Shown here in pieces: positions 25,024 to 35,215 of a DNA stretch of 56,081 nucleotides (its first letter is position 1; every line of letters begins with the position of its first letter). Where the stretch lies: positions 1 to 56,081 of the forward strand of contig UQTI01000010.1 of assembly GCA_900543975.1 (NCBI GenBank). The letters are read 5' to 3'. The DNA comes from an uncultured Prevotella sp. GTDB lineage: Bacteria > Bacteroidota > Bacteroidia > Bacteroidales > Bacteroidaceae. The notes under the pieces are model-generated. The model had not been told where the DNA came from. It did not search any database and saw only the letters and a program-made list of their open reading frames with translations. The translations under genes and the position numbers were made by a program.

Positions 25024-26487
25024 ATGAAGATAGGATTCGACAACGAGAAGTATCAGAAGATACAGTCAGAGCACATTAAGGAGCGTATTTCACAGTTTGA
25101 CGGAAAACTTTACCTCGAACTTGGAGGCAAACTTTTCGATGATCATCATGCCAGCCGTGTGTTGCCGGGCTTCATGCCCGACAGCAAGTTGCGCATGTTC
25201 CAAAAGCTGAGCGACAGCATAGAGATCGTTATTGTCATCAGCGCCACCGACATAGAGAAGAACAAGAAACGTGCCGACCTCGGCATAACCTATGACGAGG
25301 ATGTGTTGCGTCTTCGTGGCGAGTTTCAGAACCGTGGGTTCATGGTGGGCTCGGTTGTCATAACCCATTATAACGGACAGCCCGCTGCCACCGCCTTCCG
25401 TCAGCGTTTGGAGCGCGAAGGCATCAAGACCTATTATCATTATCTTATAGAGGGTTATCCCCACAACGTTTCCCTCATCGCTTCTGACGAGGGCTTTGGC
25501 CAGAACGATTATGTTGAGACTGAGCGTCCGCTGGTCATCGTCACAGCCCCTGGTCCTGGCAGCGGCAAGATGGCCGTGTGTCTCAGTCAGCTCTATAACG
25601 AGAACAAGCGTGGCGTGCATGCCGGATATGCCAAGTTTGAGACCTTCCCCGTGTGGAACTTGCCTCTCAAGCACCCAGTGAACATTGCCTATGAGGCTGC
25701 CACCGCCGACCTTAACGATGTGAACATGATTGACCCGTTCCATCTTGAGGCATACAACAAGATTGCGATCAACTATAACCGCGACATCGAGATCTTCCCC
25801 GTTCTCAACGCTCTGTTTGAGGGCATCTACGGCTCTAACCCTTACAAGTCGCCCACCGACATGGGTGTCAACATGGTCGGCTTCTGCATAAGCGATGACG
25901 AGGCGTGCTGTGAGGCTTCAAAGAACGAGATCGTGCGCCGCTATTATGCTGCCACAAACAAGATGGCGCGTGGCGCCTGCAACGATAATGAGATTGCCAA
26001 GATACAGCTCCTTTTCAACCAGGCCAAGATAACGACCGACTTCCGCCGTACCACCGTGGCTGCCAAGAACTTCAAGAAGGAGACGGGTCATACCTCAGCA
26101 GCCATAGAGCTTGAAGACGGAACAATCATCACAGCCAAGTCGAGCGAACTGTTAGGTTGCAGCGCTGCCTTGTTGCTTAACGTCATGAAGTATCTTGCCG
26201 GCATCGACCACGATCTGAAGCTCATTCCCCAGTCGATGATTGAGCCTATACAGCACACGAAGATAAGCTATCTTGGCGGCCGTAACCCACGTCTACACAC
26301 CGACGAGGTGCTTGTGGCTCTGTCTGTACTGTCTGTGGATGACGACAACTGCCGTCGCGCTCTTGAGCAGCTTCCCAAGCTGCGCGGATGCCAGGCCCAT
26401 TGCACGGTTATGCTGAGCGATGTGGACCAGAAAATTTTCAAGAAGCTGGGCGTCAACCTCACCTGTGAGCCTGTGCTTAAGAAATAA
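25024..26487 (+). CDS. DUF1846 (UPF0371) family protein
   Basis: A 487-residue protein starting MKIGFDNEKYQKIQSEHIKE. Family features include GGKLFDDHHASRVLPGF, TAPGPGSGKMAVCLSQLYNE (a P-loop-like Gly/Ser-rich turn), HPVNIAYEAATADLNDVNMIDPFH and GFCISDDEACCEASKNEIVRRYY. The family is widespread in anaerobes. A crystal structure is known but no accepted function. The length is as usual for the family. It is a single gene under its own promoter, followed by a family A repeat. Confidence 0.9.
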   Translation: MKIGFDNEKYQKIQSEHIKERISQFDGKLYLELGGKLFDDHHASRVLPGFMPDSKLRMFQKLSDSIEIVIVISATDIEKNKKRADLGITYDEDVLRLRGEFQNRGFMVGSVVITHYNGQPAATAFRQRLEREGIKTYYHYLIEGYPHNVSLIASDEGFGQNDYVETERPLVIVTAPGPGSGKMAVCLSQLYNENKRGVHAGYAKFETFPVWNLPLKHPVNIAYEAATADLNDVNMIDPFHLEAYNKIAINYNRDIEIFPVLNALFEGIYGSNPYKSPTDMGVNMVGFCISDDEACCEASKNEIVRRYYAATNKMARGACNDNEIAKIQLLFNQAKITTDFRRTTVAAKNFKKETGHTSAAIELEDGTIITAKSSELLGCSAALLLNVMKYLAGIDHDLKLIPQSMIEPIQHTKISYLGGRNPRLHTDEVLVALSVLSVDDDNCRRALEQLPKLRGCQAHCTVMLSDVDQKIFKKLGVNLTCEPVLKK

Positions 26488-26498
26488 CATAACGGTTT

Positions 26499-26687
26499 AA
26501 CCCAAATCGGTCATTAGGGCTTGCTTGGATTTTTGATTTTTTAGAAGAGTAGATTTTGTTTGGCTTTTAATGAGTAATAGCGAGCTATTGCGAATTAAAA
26601 ACAAGCAAAAGATGCCTTATAAAAACCAAAAGACTGCAAGCAGTTATACAAAAAAACATAAATCGGCCTAATGACCGTTTTGGGTTT
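26499..26687. repeat. MITE-like dispersed repeat, family A, copy A2
   Basis: A 189-bp element with terminal inverted repeats AACCCAAATCGGTCATTAGG and CCTAATGACCGTTTTGGGTT, and an internal palindrome (GAGTAATAGCGAGCTATTGC). It is nearly identical to A3 at 40687 and, in reverse, to A1 at 4944. It is placed directly after the DUF1846 stop codon. Confidence 0.85.
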
Positions 26688-26716
26688 AACCCAAATCTAA
26701 TGACCGATTTGGGTTT
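26688..26716. repeat. Extra half-copy of family A end
   Basis: AACCCAAATC is joined to TAATGACCGATTTGGGTTT directly after A2, giving a miniature terminal-repeat pair with almost nothing between. It looks like the remnant of an excised or collapsed element. Confidence 0.6.
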
Positions 26717-26917
26717 AAACGCAATTGTCCTTGAAAAGGCTGACATCGGTAGAACGGATCTGCTGTTCCTGATGTTTGCTCTTCTCAAGGACAATTGCTT
26801 TTTTCTATTTTTTTCTTTCTGTTTTTCTTCTTGCTTTTTAGCTTCCTTTTTTTTAGCTTTCCTTTTAAGTTTTCCTTATAAGTTTTCTTTATAAGTTTTC
26901 TTTTTTCTGGCTTCCCT

Positions 26918-28045
26918 TCATTGCCTGTTCCACGCCATGATCATACCGATCACGGCCGAATAGCTCTTCAAGCCTTCTTCCACATTGTTGCCTTTGAGGT
27001 AGAGGTTATAAAAGAAAGTTTGCGTCTTGTCAATGATGACACTGCGAAGCGCGAGCCAATACTCTCTGTCGTTGCGTGCAAGCGCCATTATTTCCGGGCG
27101 TAGACCGCTTACGAATCGTTCAAACTCTTTCTCGCCAAGCAACTCGCGCACGTTGATGATGACGTGGAAGAAGATGTGGTAATAGCCGCTGAAGCGTGTC
27201 GCCTCGTCCTTGGATGTGGTGCACACCACATAGCTGTAGAAGTTGGCCTCGCCCTCGTTGCTTATGCCCAGCAGGTGCGCCATCTCGTGAGCGTAGGTGG
27301 CAGGGTAGGCGTGTGGTCTGAGGTCGGCGTTAAGCGTGAACTCACAGAAGAACGGCCCCATGCTGCCTGTCACACCCGCCATCGAACTGAGCCTTGAGAA
27401 CACCATCGTCTTGACCTTTGGGTTGTGGTTGAACGGCGTGTTTATGCCCCAATCCCTTGCGTTCTGTCCCATCTGCTCATAACCTTTCTCTATTGCCGCT
27501 TCAGCTTTGGCTTGCTGTTTGTCGCAACGTTTTAAAAGCAGCTCCAAAGCCGCGTGTGCTTTGGCTTTACCGTCTTTTGCCGTCACCATCCTGTCAAAAG
27601 CGGCGTTCAGGCTGTCGGCGTAGCTATAAGCAAACTGTCGGAACGCCTCTTTGTCAACCTCCACGGGTCGCATGTGCATGCGGCGGTAGATGTTGGGTTG
27701 CGAATAGTTGAGACCCCATGCAGCATAGAACCACACATACACCCACAGCAGATATTCGCCTACATGCCCCAACGCCCTTCTCGTTTCTGTCTTCTTGTAG
27801 CCAATGGCGTAGACGGGGTAGCCGATGACCCATGCAATGCTGCCTGCAATAAAGACATCGCCAAGCGCGAAGGGCACCAGCCCAGAGATGTGTGACAGCA
27901 CCGTCCCGACAACGGGATAGATACTTCGCGTATAGAATATGCCCATTCCTGGCACAAGCTTAAACGCTGTGACAGCAATGAGCAGCAAGAGCAAGAGCCG
28001 TTGTCGGAGGTTTAACCTTATCTTTATTTTAAGTCTGCTTTTCAA
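26918..28045 (-). CDS. DUF3810 membrane protein with zinc-peptidase-like motif (TTG start)
   Basis: A 375-residue protein; no ATG is available near the N-terminus, so translation most likely starts at TTG 28045 behind an A/G-rich stretch. There are three membrane helices in the first 115 residues (RLLLLLLIAVTAFKLVPGMG, ALGDVFIAGSIAWVIGYPVY, YLLWVYVWFYAAWGL). The soluble domain has HEMAH at 253-257 and NEGEAN at 263-268, the arrangement of a gluzincin metallopeptidase, although the family is annotated only as DUF3810. It is probably a membrane-bound protease. The gene stands alone, with an AT-rich downstream region. Confidence 0.87.
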   Translation of the reverse strand: MKSRLKIKIRLNLRQRLLLLLLIAVTAFKLVPGMGIFYTRSIYPVVGTVLSHISGLVPFALGDVFIAGSIAWVIGYPVYAIGYKKTETRRALGHVGEYLLWVYVWFYAAWGLNYSQPNIYRRMHMRPVEVDKEAFRQFAYSYADSLNAAFDRMVTAKDGKAKAHAALELLLKRCDKQQAKAEAAIEKGYEQMGQNARDWGINTPFNHNPKVKTMVFSRLSSMAGVTGSMGPFFCEFTLNADLRPHAYPATYAHEMAHLLGISNEGEANFYSYVVCTTSKDEATRFSGYYHIFFHVIINVRELLGEKEFERFVSGLRPEIMALARNDREYWLALRSVIIDKTQTFFYNLYLKGNNVEEGLKSYSAVIGMIMAWNRQ

Positions 28046-28170
28046 TTTTTCTTTTCCTTTCCTTTTTTCGATGTCACATCAGCATCGCTGTTCAGCCATC
28101 ATCATCGGTTCACCATCATCTTTGTTCCATCATCATCGCTGTTCGCCCACATAGACGTTTTCGAAACAGG

Positions 28171-28896
28171 TTATGCCTTCTTAGGTGTCGGTTTCAGATA
28201 ATTCAGGAACCGCTCCACGTCATAGTTGATGATCAGCTCATCGGGAAAGTCCACTTCTTTGAGCAGCGGCATAACGTTGTCATATTGCGCAATCATCGTT
28301 GAGAAATGGGCATCGCTTCCGAGAATTATGGGTGTGTCATATTTCTTCGCCAGACGCAGCAACGTGAGGTTGTTTGGTCGCGCCACCTCTTTGTGGCGTA
28401 TTGGTGCCAACGAGTGGTTGTTGATCTCAAGCAGCGTGTGCGTCTCCTTCGACACCTGCATGAGGCGTTCAAAGTCGAGTTCGGCTGTGCCGTCCCCCGG
28501 ATGACTTATTATCTGCATGAAGGGGTTACGCATGGCCTTGACCACACCCTCCGTGTTTTCTTCCATCGTGCCGCCCTCCCAGCACAAGCTGTGTATGCCG
28601 GCAATGCGCAGGTCGAGCATGCGCCAATGTTCTTCGTCCAGACAGATGTCGCCGTTGGTGTTGAGGATGTTCAGCTCAGCGCCAAGCATCAGTCTTATGC
28701 CGTACAGTTGGCGAGGCACACAATGCATGTTGCGGAAATATATCGGGTTGCATGTTCCGGGAATGCCTGGTCCATGCTCTGTTATGCCAAGAATCTTCAG
28801 TCCCTTGTCGGCAGCGCCTTGTGCCATCTCTTGAAGCGAACTGTATGCGTGGCCTGAAGCCACGGTGTGGGTGTGTACGTCAAGTTGTGTTTTCAT
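28171..28896 (-). CDS. PHP-domain phosphoesterase
   Basis: A 241-residue protein with the metal-binding motifs of the PHP family: DVHTHTVASGHAY (6-18), ITEHGPGIPG, AELNIL, HPGD, and SDAHFS near the C-terminus. It resembles YcdX-type phosphatases of E. coli, which hydrolyse small phosphate esters; PHP is also found in histidinol phosphatase and DNA polymerase proofreading domains. No His pathway gene lies nearby, so the substrate is unknown. Confidence 0.9.
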   Translation of the reverse strand: MKTQLDVHTHTVASGHAYSSLQEMAQGAADKGLKILGITEHGPGIPGTCNPIYFRNMHCVPRQLYGIRLMLGAELNILNTNGDICLDEEHWRMLDLRIAGIHSLCWEGGTMEENTEGVVKAMRNPFMQIISHPGDGTAELDFERLMQVSKETHTLLEINNHSLAPIRHKEVARPNNLTLLRLAKKYDTPIILGSDAHFSTMIAQYDNVMPLLKEVDFPDELIINYDVERFLNYLKPTPKKA

Positions 28897-28934
28897 TATC
28901 CTTTTGTTATATCTTGTTATCTTATTATCTTATG

Positions 28935-28967
28935 CAAAGATAATGCAAACCGAGAGCAGAGCGTCAA
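28935..28967 (-). promoter_or_regulatory. Promoter of the PHP gene
   Basis: Minus-strand -7 box TATCTTTG (28942-28935) with TTGA at 28967-28964, spacer 21 bp. The 17-bp palindrome-like word TATCTTATGCAAAGATA that holds the -7 box is repeated near 28999-29015, giving a possible second promoter farther upstream. Confidence 0.6.
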
Positions 28968-29018
28968 GCTTGCTTGAACGCTTTGCCGAGGTGCAGCTTA
29001 TCTTATGCAAAGATAGCC

Positions 29019-29424
29019 ATTCATATCGTAAGACACAATTTGCAAGGAATAAAAAAAGGAAAATATTGTTGTTTAATATGAAAACGCCTTTTGCTTTGTT
29101 AACAGTCTTTTTGCAAGAAAACGGTAAAAATATGTAGCATAATGAAATGATGTTTGTTTTAAAAATAGCGTATTGTTGTTTTAAATCAAGAAATAATGTC
29201 TTTATGTAATGTTGTTAGGTTCTTTTGCTTTCGTTGTGAATAGTTTGGTTTATATTTGCAAATGAAAACGTTTAAAGATAAAAACATTTTAAAAGCAAAA
29301 ACAAAGATTAAAATTTCGAACAAGTTTCAATTGACTATCTTTTTTTTAATTATCAAGATTGTTTAAAGAGATTTTGTTTAAAAGAGAATAAAGATATAGT
29401 AAACCGCAAACAACAAGATTGCTT
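29019..29424 (+). promoter_or_regulatory. AT-rich leader and possible promoter of the SusC/SusD genes
   Basis: This stretch has no coding frame of note. A TATATTTG -7 box lies at 29251-29258, but the nearest TTTG is 23 bp upstream, longer than usual. An A/T-rich leader of about 170 bases follows before the ATG at 29425. Confidence 0.4.
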
Positions 29425-31894
29425 ATGGGTAAAAGAGAATTATTGGTATCTCTCGCCTCTATTGTATGTGCCGCCACTGTTTCGGCACAGTCGAGGCAGA
29501 TAACGGGAACCATCTACGCCGTCATGGGCCACAGGCAACTATGAGGCTGCCAACACCCAGCAACAGGTCGACATGCTCTACACCGTGTTCCACGACTACA
29601 AGACAGCCAACGGTGCCAGCGATGCCGATGCCAACGCTTATGCTCTGAAGCAGCTCAACCGCAAGTTCAACATGCACGGCTACCAGTTCACGACCGATGG
29701 CACGGGAGCTTATGAGAACGTTAACATTGGCGAGTATGACCAGTCGGGACGCGGCGGCAAATATTTTGATTGGGACGATGCCTATTTCCGCACAGGCGTG
29801 TACCAGACCAACGATGTGTCGGTGAGCGGCGCTACCGACAAGACCAACTATTTCACGTCGCTCTCTTACACCAAGGACGACGGACGCTTGTGGGTAAACA
29901 GCTTCAAGCGTGTGTCGGGACGCGTTAACCTGTCACAGAAGATCGGACAGCTGGTAGAGGTCGGCACCAACGTGAGCCTCACGCGCACCTCAAAGAGCGG
30001 CTATAACGACACCCGTACTACGGGTTCCAACTATTTCATGCAGACACGTAACCTGTTGTGGGGACTCTATTGGCCTACTGATTATGCCACCGGTGCCGAC
30101 TGGACCGACCGCTATGGCAGCTATGCCTACAACGGCCTCTATTATAATAAGGAGTGGGAGAACAAGTCGGTCAACACACGCATTTCTGCCATCGAGACGC
30201 TCACCTTGCATCTGCTGCCCGGACTTGACCTGCGCTCCATCTTCTCTTACGACAACACAAGCGTGAGAGATCATATCTACTATAGCGCGAACCATTTTGA
30301 CGCATCGGCCGTAAACGGCACCGTGAGCGAGATGCGAACGACCTATGAGAAGATAGTGTCGTCAACAACGGCCACATATAACCGTGCGTTCGGCGACCAC
30401 GCCATCGGACTGTTGGCTGGTTTTGAAGCCGAGAAGAACACCACCGATTTTGTGCGTGCCTCAGGCGACAACCTCCCGAGCAGCACCCTTCACACCGTGT
30501 CCACAGCCGGCACACCCACAGCAGCCGGCTACCAGTGGGGCAACTCAATGGTGTCGGTGCTGTCGAAGGCCGACTACAACTATGCTGAGCGCTATTTCCT
30601 CTCCGCTTCGTTCCGTCGCGACGGCTCCTCAAAACTCAGTCCTGACACCCGTTGGGGCAACTTCTGGTCTGTGTCTGGCGCTTGGCGACTGAACAAAGAA
30701 AAGTTCTTGGAGAATGCCACATGGATAAACGAACTGAAGTTGCGTGCTTCGTATGGCGTTAACGGCACGCTGCCGTCGTCCAACTATGCTTACATGAACC
30801 TCATGTCCTATTCGGACAAATATATGGGCAACCCCGCAGGCTACATATCGTCGTTGAGCAACAAAGACCTCACTTGGGAAACCAACTACAATTTCAATGT
30901 GGGCCTCGACTTTGCTTTCCTCAACCAACGCATCAGAGGCTCTGTCGAGTTCTTCAACCGCAACTCTGACAACCTGCTTCAGGATGTGCCTGTGTCTATG
31001 GTCACAGGTTTCAACTCTACGCTCAGAAACATCGGCAAGATAAACAACCACGGCGTTGAGATCGAACTGTCTGGCGACATTATAAAGAAGAACGGACTGA
31101 CCTGGACGGCATCGTTCAACGCCTCGTTCATCAAGTCGAAGGTCAAAAGTTTGTATCGCGGTCAAGACATTATATGGTATGACCCGACAGGCGGCGACTC
31201 GCGCGCACAGTATATCTACCGTGAGGGACAGTCGACGCTCGCCTTCTATGGCTATGAGTGGGCTGGTGTAGACCCTGCCAACGGCAAGAGCGTTTATTTC
31301 GTCAACGACGAGAGCAATTCGCAGGCCGGCGATTTCGTGTTCAAGGGTCGCGGTGCCACTTACGACTATGAGAAAGCCAACATGAAGATTATCGGTAACG
31401 GCATTCCCGACATGGCTGGCGGCTTCTCTACCAACGTGTTTTACAAGGGCGTGGAACTGGGTCTCAACTTTATCTATAAGCTCGGTGGAAAGCTCTATGA
31501 TGGCGCTTACAAAGATGTGGCCGACGATGGCTACTACTGGGAGCGCATACGCTCAAAACACTATTACGAGAACATGTGGACGCCTACCCACACCGATGCC
31601 TCAGAGCCGGCCCTTTCAGGTAGCGACCTTACCGACGCCATGCAGTATAGCACACGTCACCTGCACAGCGCTTCCTTCCTGCGTCTGAAGACGGTGAGCC
31701 TGGCTTACAGCTTGCCAAGAGAGTGGGTCAAGCATGCTCTTATGACAAACGCGAGGGGCTATTTCAACGCAGAGAACCTGCTTACCTTCTCCCGTTACAA
31801 GGATGCCGACCCCGAGGTCAACAGCTACAGCACACGCGGCTGGGAGACACCTTTAGGCAAGACCTTCATCTTTGGTGTTGAGCTCACGTTCTAA
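29425..31894 (+). pseudogene. SusC-like TonB-dependent receptor, internally deleted and frameshifted
   Basis: From the ATG at 29425 the frame reads a signal peptide (MGKRELLVSLASIVCAATVS), then QSRQITGTIYA, the start of the carboxypeptidase-like domain. After residue 32 the sequence jumps out of frame and the first frame stops at 29544. In another frame, from about 29525, the coding sequence resumes as WATGNYEAANTQQQVDM and continues without interruption to the normal SusC end at 31894 (GKTFIFGVELTF). The rest of the carboxypeptidase-like domain and the plug domain, roughly 200 or more residues, are missing. The barrel part (about 790 residues) is intact. Without plug and frame the gene should be inactive as a glycan importer. 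An assembly or sequencing collapse is an alternative. Confidence 0.85.
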
Positions 31895-31996
31895 GGCTCG
31901 CCACCTTGCATGCCTGCAAAAAGCAGGTGTCTCAATTCTTTCAAACGTAGAAGTTTTATACGGTGGCTGCATAGCCATCACAAAAAATCAAAAGCA

Positions 31997-33472
31997 ATGA
32001 AGATAAACAAGATAACAATAATGGCGTTGGTTCTCGGTTTGACCTGTCTCACCTCGTGCTCCGATTTTCTTAACCGCCAACCCACCAATTCGGGCAACGC
32101 TGACGAAGCCATTGCCACGCAGCGTGACGCCGAGGTAGCCATAAACGGCATGATGTTCAAGATGTCGTCGTCGTCCTATTATGGCCGCAATTTCCTTCTC
32201 TATGGCGATGCCAAGGGTGGCGACCTCACCATCTACACCAACGGTAGAGGCAACGACAACCTCTATACGTTTAACCACACGCCCACGAGCGGCACCTACC
32301 AGGCATTCTGGTCGCAGATCTACGACTGCATAATGCAGGCCAACAACCTCATTGAAAACATCGACAAGCGTCAGGCCGATGGCAACACAGCGCTTAAATA
32401 TTACAAGGGCGAGGCTCTCTCGCTCCGCGCCTTGTTCTATTTTGACCTCGTGCGCCTCTATGGCTTGCCTTACAACTATAACAAGACATCTTATGGTGTG
32501 CCCTTGGTCTTGACAACCCTCGATGCGGGTGCGCAACCCTCGCGTGCCAAAGTGGAGGAGGTCTACAGCCAGATCGTTGAAGACCTTACTGAAGGCCAGA
32601 AGCTCCTCGCTTCCGACAAGGGTGTGAAGCACGGCTATCTCGACTATTATGGCAACGTGGCTCTGCAAGCTAAGGTCAAGCTCTACATGGAAGATTATTC
32701 TGGTGCCCTTAAAGCTGCCGAAGAGGTTATCGGCTCAGGCAAATATAGGCTCTATGAGCCATCCGAATGGTGCAACTCATGGAGCCGTCAGTATGGCTCT
32801 GAGGCCATTTTTGAGATCGGCATAGACACAAAGACCGACCTTGAAAAGAGTTCGTTGGGCTATTATTACATGTGTTATGGCCAGAAGAAAGGAGCCATGG
32901 GATGGTTCCTTGCAAGCAACTATTTTCTCGACCGTCTGGGAGAAGATGCCACCGATGTGAGATGGGGTGTTATGGACAATGACGAGTCGTGGGTAGACAC
33001 AGGCACGGAGCGTCATGGCGCATGTTACAAGTATATGGGTGGCCTCGACATGCAGGGCGATGGCAAGGAGACCTCCACGGCTGTAGACATCAAGGTCATG
33101 CGCCTATCAGAGGTTTATCTCATAGCTGCCGAGGCCGCCTTGCACATGGGTGACAAAGAGGCTGCTGCCTCATGGCTTAACAACATTCGTCGTCGTTCTC
33201 CACAGCTTGCTGCTGCCACCGCCGCCACCGTGACCGATGACATGATCCTCGATGAGCGCAGCAAGGAACTGTTTGGTGAGGGTCAGCGCTTCTTCGACAT
33301 GATAAGGATGAACCGCACCATCGTTTTCAATGACGATTTTCAGGATGTGCCTGTTACCCGTCGTGCCAAAACCATTGACCGCACGTTTGGCGGCATCGTC
33401 CTTCCCATCCCGCAAGATGAGATCAATGCCAACGCTGCCATTGCCGATCAGCAGAACGAATATTATAAGTAG
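31997..33472 (+). CDS. SusD/RagB family nutrient-binding outer-membrane lipoprotein
   Basis: The start is taken at ATG 31997 because it gives a lipoprotein signal (MKINKITIMALVLGLTCLTS then Cys21). An open frame extends upstream but lacks a signal. The 491-residue protein has the SusD pattern of TPR-like helices: YQAFWSQIYDCIMQANNLIE, GEALSLRALFYFDLVRLYG, YGVPLVL, KVKLYMEDYSGALKAAEEVI, and a C-terminal RSKELFGEGQRFFDMIRMNR. SusD works with SusC at the cell surface to capture oligosaccharides or peptides. No glycosidase is encoded nearby, so the ligand is unknown. Confidence 0.95.
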   Translation: MKINKITIMALVLGLTCLTSCSDFLNRQPTNSGNADEAIATQRDAEVAINGMMFKMSSSSYYGRNFLLYGDAKGGDLTIYTNGRGNDNLYTFNHTPTSGTYQAFWSQIYDCIMQANNLIENIDKRQADGNTALKYYKGEALSLRALFYFDLVRLYGLPYNYNKTSYGVPLVLTTLDAGAQPSRAKVEEVYSQIVEDLTEGQKLLASDKGVKHGYLDYYGNVALQAKVKLYMEDYSGALKAAEEVIGSGKYRLYEPSEWCNSWSRQYGSEAIFEIGIDTKTDLEKSSLGYYYMCYGQKKGAMGWFLASNYFLDRLGEDATDVRWGVMDNDESWVDTGTERHGACYKYMGGLDMQGDGKETSTAVDIKVMRLSEVYLIAAEAALHMGDKEAAASWLNNIRRRSPQLAAATAATVTDDMILDERSKELFGEGQRFFDMIRMNRTIVFNDDFQDVPVTRRAKTIDRTFGGIVLPIPQDEINANAAIADQQNEYYK

Positions 33473-33514
33473 CTGATCTTTCGCTTGCTTGAGAAGACAA
33501 AACGAAAACTAAAA

Positions 33515-33577
33515 GTGTGCCAAGCATAAAGGTTCTCCTTTCACAAAAGGAAAAACGATATGCTTGGCACACCTTTT
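33515..33577. terminator. Bidirectional terminator between susD and the convergent gene
   Basis: Stem GTGTGCCAAGCATA (33515-33528) pairs with TATGCTTGGCACAC (33559-33572), followed by CTTTTTCTG on the plus strand. It probably serves the plus-strand susD; no clear T run faces the minus gene. Confidence 0.75.
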
Positions 33578-33589
33578 TCTGTCTATACA

Positions 33590-35008
33590 TTATCTCTTCG
33601 CCCCGTCAACGCCGTAAGCAGCGTTGTCGGTCACGATGACGATGTTGTGGCCGTTCAGCACCTTGCGGGTGGCTTGCTTCTTGGCCTCGGCTGTGGTGTG
33701 GCCGATGCCTGACGCTGCTGTGACGGTGAGGCTCACGCTGGCTTCCGCTCCACCGTCCTTCGTCTTGGCGGTGATGGTGGTGTGGCCTGTCGCCAGAAGG
33801 GTGACAAAACCGCCGTTCACCGTTGCCACACTCTCGTTGCTGCTCGACCAGACCATGCGCTTGTCGGTAGTGGCGGTAGGCATGATGGTGGGTGCGAGGA
33901 CAACATGCTTGTTCTCAAGAGCTGCTGTGACGGTGGTCTCGCCGAAGGTTATCGAGCGCGACAGCTCAGGTTCCTTCTGCTTGTCCTTGCGGTAGAGGAA
34001 CGGCAACTGCAGGCTCTTTGAGGTGTAGAGGGCAAAGCGTGCATAGCTGCTTGTCGGCTCGTTGTAACGCAGCGTGCTGCTGCTCTCCTTCTCGTTGCTT
34101 ATGGTCGCTCCTTCGTAGCCAAGGTCTATGGCCCATTGTGTTGAGCCCTCGTTCCATGCCAATGTCTGCTTGCCTGTGGCTCCAAGCTTGCGGCCATACT
34201 GGTCGGTGAGCGTCCAGAAGCCGTCGCTCTCGCCCTTGCCAAGGGTGAAGCGCAGCACGTCGGGAGAGGTGACATCTTTGGTTGAGGCAATGGTCACGAC
34301 ATCAAGATAATGGTCTTTCTCCATGCCGTCATAGTCGGTGGCAGCACAACCGTTACGGTAAATCATCAGTTCATCGCCCTCGTTAAGCTTGCCTTTCTTC
34401 TCCATCTTCTCGTATATCCATCCCAACGGCGACTCGAGCTGTGTGCCGGCAGCCTCGTCATACTCTATCGTGACGGCATCAAGATAGACCGATCCCTCTT
34501 TTGTGCCGCCCTGAACGACGATGCTGGCCTCGTCGGTAGTGATGGCAGGCAGGTTCAGCTCTTTCTTGATGTCCACATAGACGTTAAGGTCTTTCGACAC
34601 CCATTGTCCGAACCAATCGGGAGAAGCAAAGTCTACAGCTGCCTGCTTGTAGAGCTGTGTCTCGCCGTCTCTCACCGTCATGCCCACCTGTCCTTTCGTG
34701 TTGTTTGAGCACATGCTCAGCGTAATGCTCTTTATGGCGCATCCCTGCCATCCGTTGAGATAAAGCACAGCGTTGCGGTTGCGCGGTATCTGGTTGTAGC
34801 GGTTGCCAGTTGTGGCACCGTATGTGTTTTCAAAGTCAGCATACGAGTTCTTGGGCACCATGCCGCTGGCTGCCAACAGAAAATCTTGTGTCGTCTTGTT
34901 ATACTCCACAATCTTGTAGACCACCTCTGCCGCTTGGGCGCTGAGGCTCATACAGAACAAAGCAATTGCTGTCATCACCCCACGGGTGACATTCTTTATT
35001 TTTTTCAT
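33590..35008 (-). CDS. Secreted protein with bacterial Ig-like (BIG2) domain
   Basis: The start is placed at ATG 35008 (MKKIKNVTRGVMTAIALFCM), which gives a signal peptide ending at AQA; an upstream in-frame start would bury it. The roughly 472-residue protein has beta-rich middle parts with repeated lectin-like short strands but no recognised catalytic motif. Residues around 365-440 form a BIG2 domain (VWSSSNESVATVNGGFVTLL, GHTTITAKTKDGG). The C-terminal tail TRKVLNGHNIVIVTDNAAYG plus VDGAKR resembles the degenerate tail modules seen in secreted Prevotella proteins. Surface location is likely; the function is unknown. Confidence 0.75.
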   Translation of the reverse strand: MKKIKNVTRGVMTAIALFCMSLSAQAAEVVYKIVEYNKTTQDFLLAASGMVPKNSYADFENTYGATTGNRYNQIPRNRNAVLYLNGWQGCAIKSITLSMCSNNTKGQVGMTVRDGETQLYKQAAVDFASPDWFGQWVSKDLNVYVDIKKELNLPAITTDEASIVVQGGTKEGSVYLDAVTIEYDEAAGTQLESPLGWIYEKMEKKGKLNEGDELMIYRNGCAATDYDGMEKDHYLDVVTIASTKDVTSPDVLRFTLGKGESDGFWTLTDQYGRKLGATGKQTLAWNEGSTQWAIDLGYEGATISNEKESSSTLRYNEPTSSYARFALYTSKSLQLPFLYRKDKQKEPELSRSITFGETTVTAALENKHVVLAPTIMPTATTDKRMVWSSSNESVATVNGGFVTLLATGHTTITAKTKDGGAEASVSLTVTAASGIGHTTAEAKKQATRKVLNGHNIVIVTDNAAYGVDGAKR

Positions 35009-35047
35009 TCCTATTATAATGTTTGATTTCTTTATGTTGTCAGTCTT

Positions 35048-35083
35048 TAAACCCAAAACGGCCTAATGACCGATTGGGGTTTA
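35048..35083. repeat. Family A miniature copy A5
   Basis: AAACCCAAAACGGCCTAATG followed by ACCGATTGGGGTTTAA, i.e. the two ends of family A brought together with the interior lost. It forms a short hairpin just upstream of the secreted-protein gene. Confidence 0.7.
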
Positions 35084-35160
35084 ACTGCTCATAAAAAAAA
35101 CAACCACTTTAAGAACATCATAAGGTCTCTCAAAATGGTTGCTTTCTTCACCTTTTTATA

Positions 35161-35196
35161 TAAGCAGGTGCTCGTTTTAGAAAAGCAGGTGCTCAG
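35161..35196. repeat. Degenerate direct pair of family B ends
   Basis: AAGCAGGTGCTC occurs twice within 36 bp (35162 and 35184). This word is the end of family B elements. It lies just downstream of the M48 gene on its strand. Confidence 0.5.
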
Positions 35197-35215
35197 AAAA
35201 AAAACTTATGACCGC

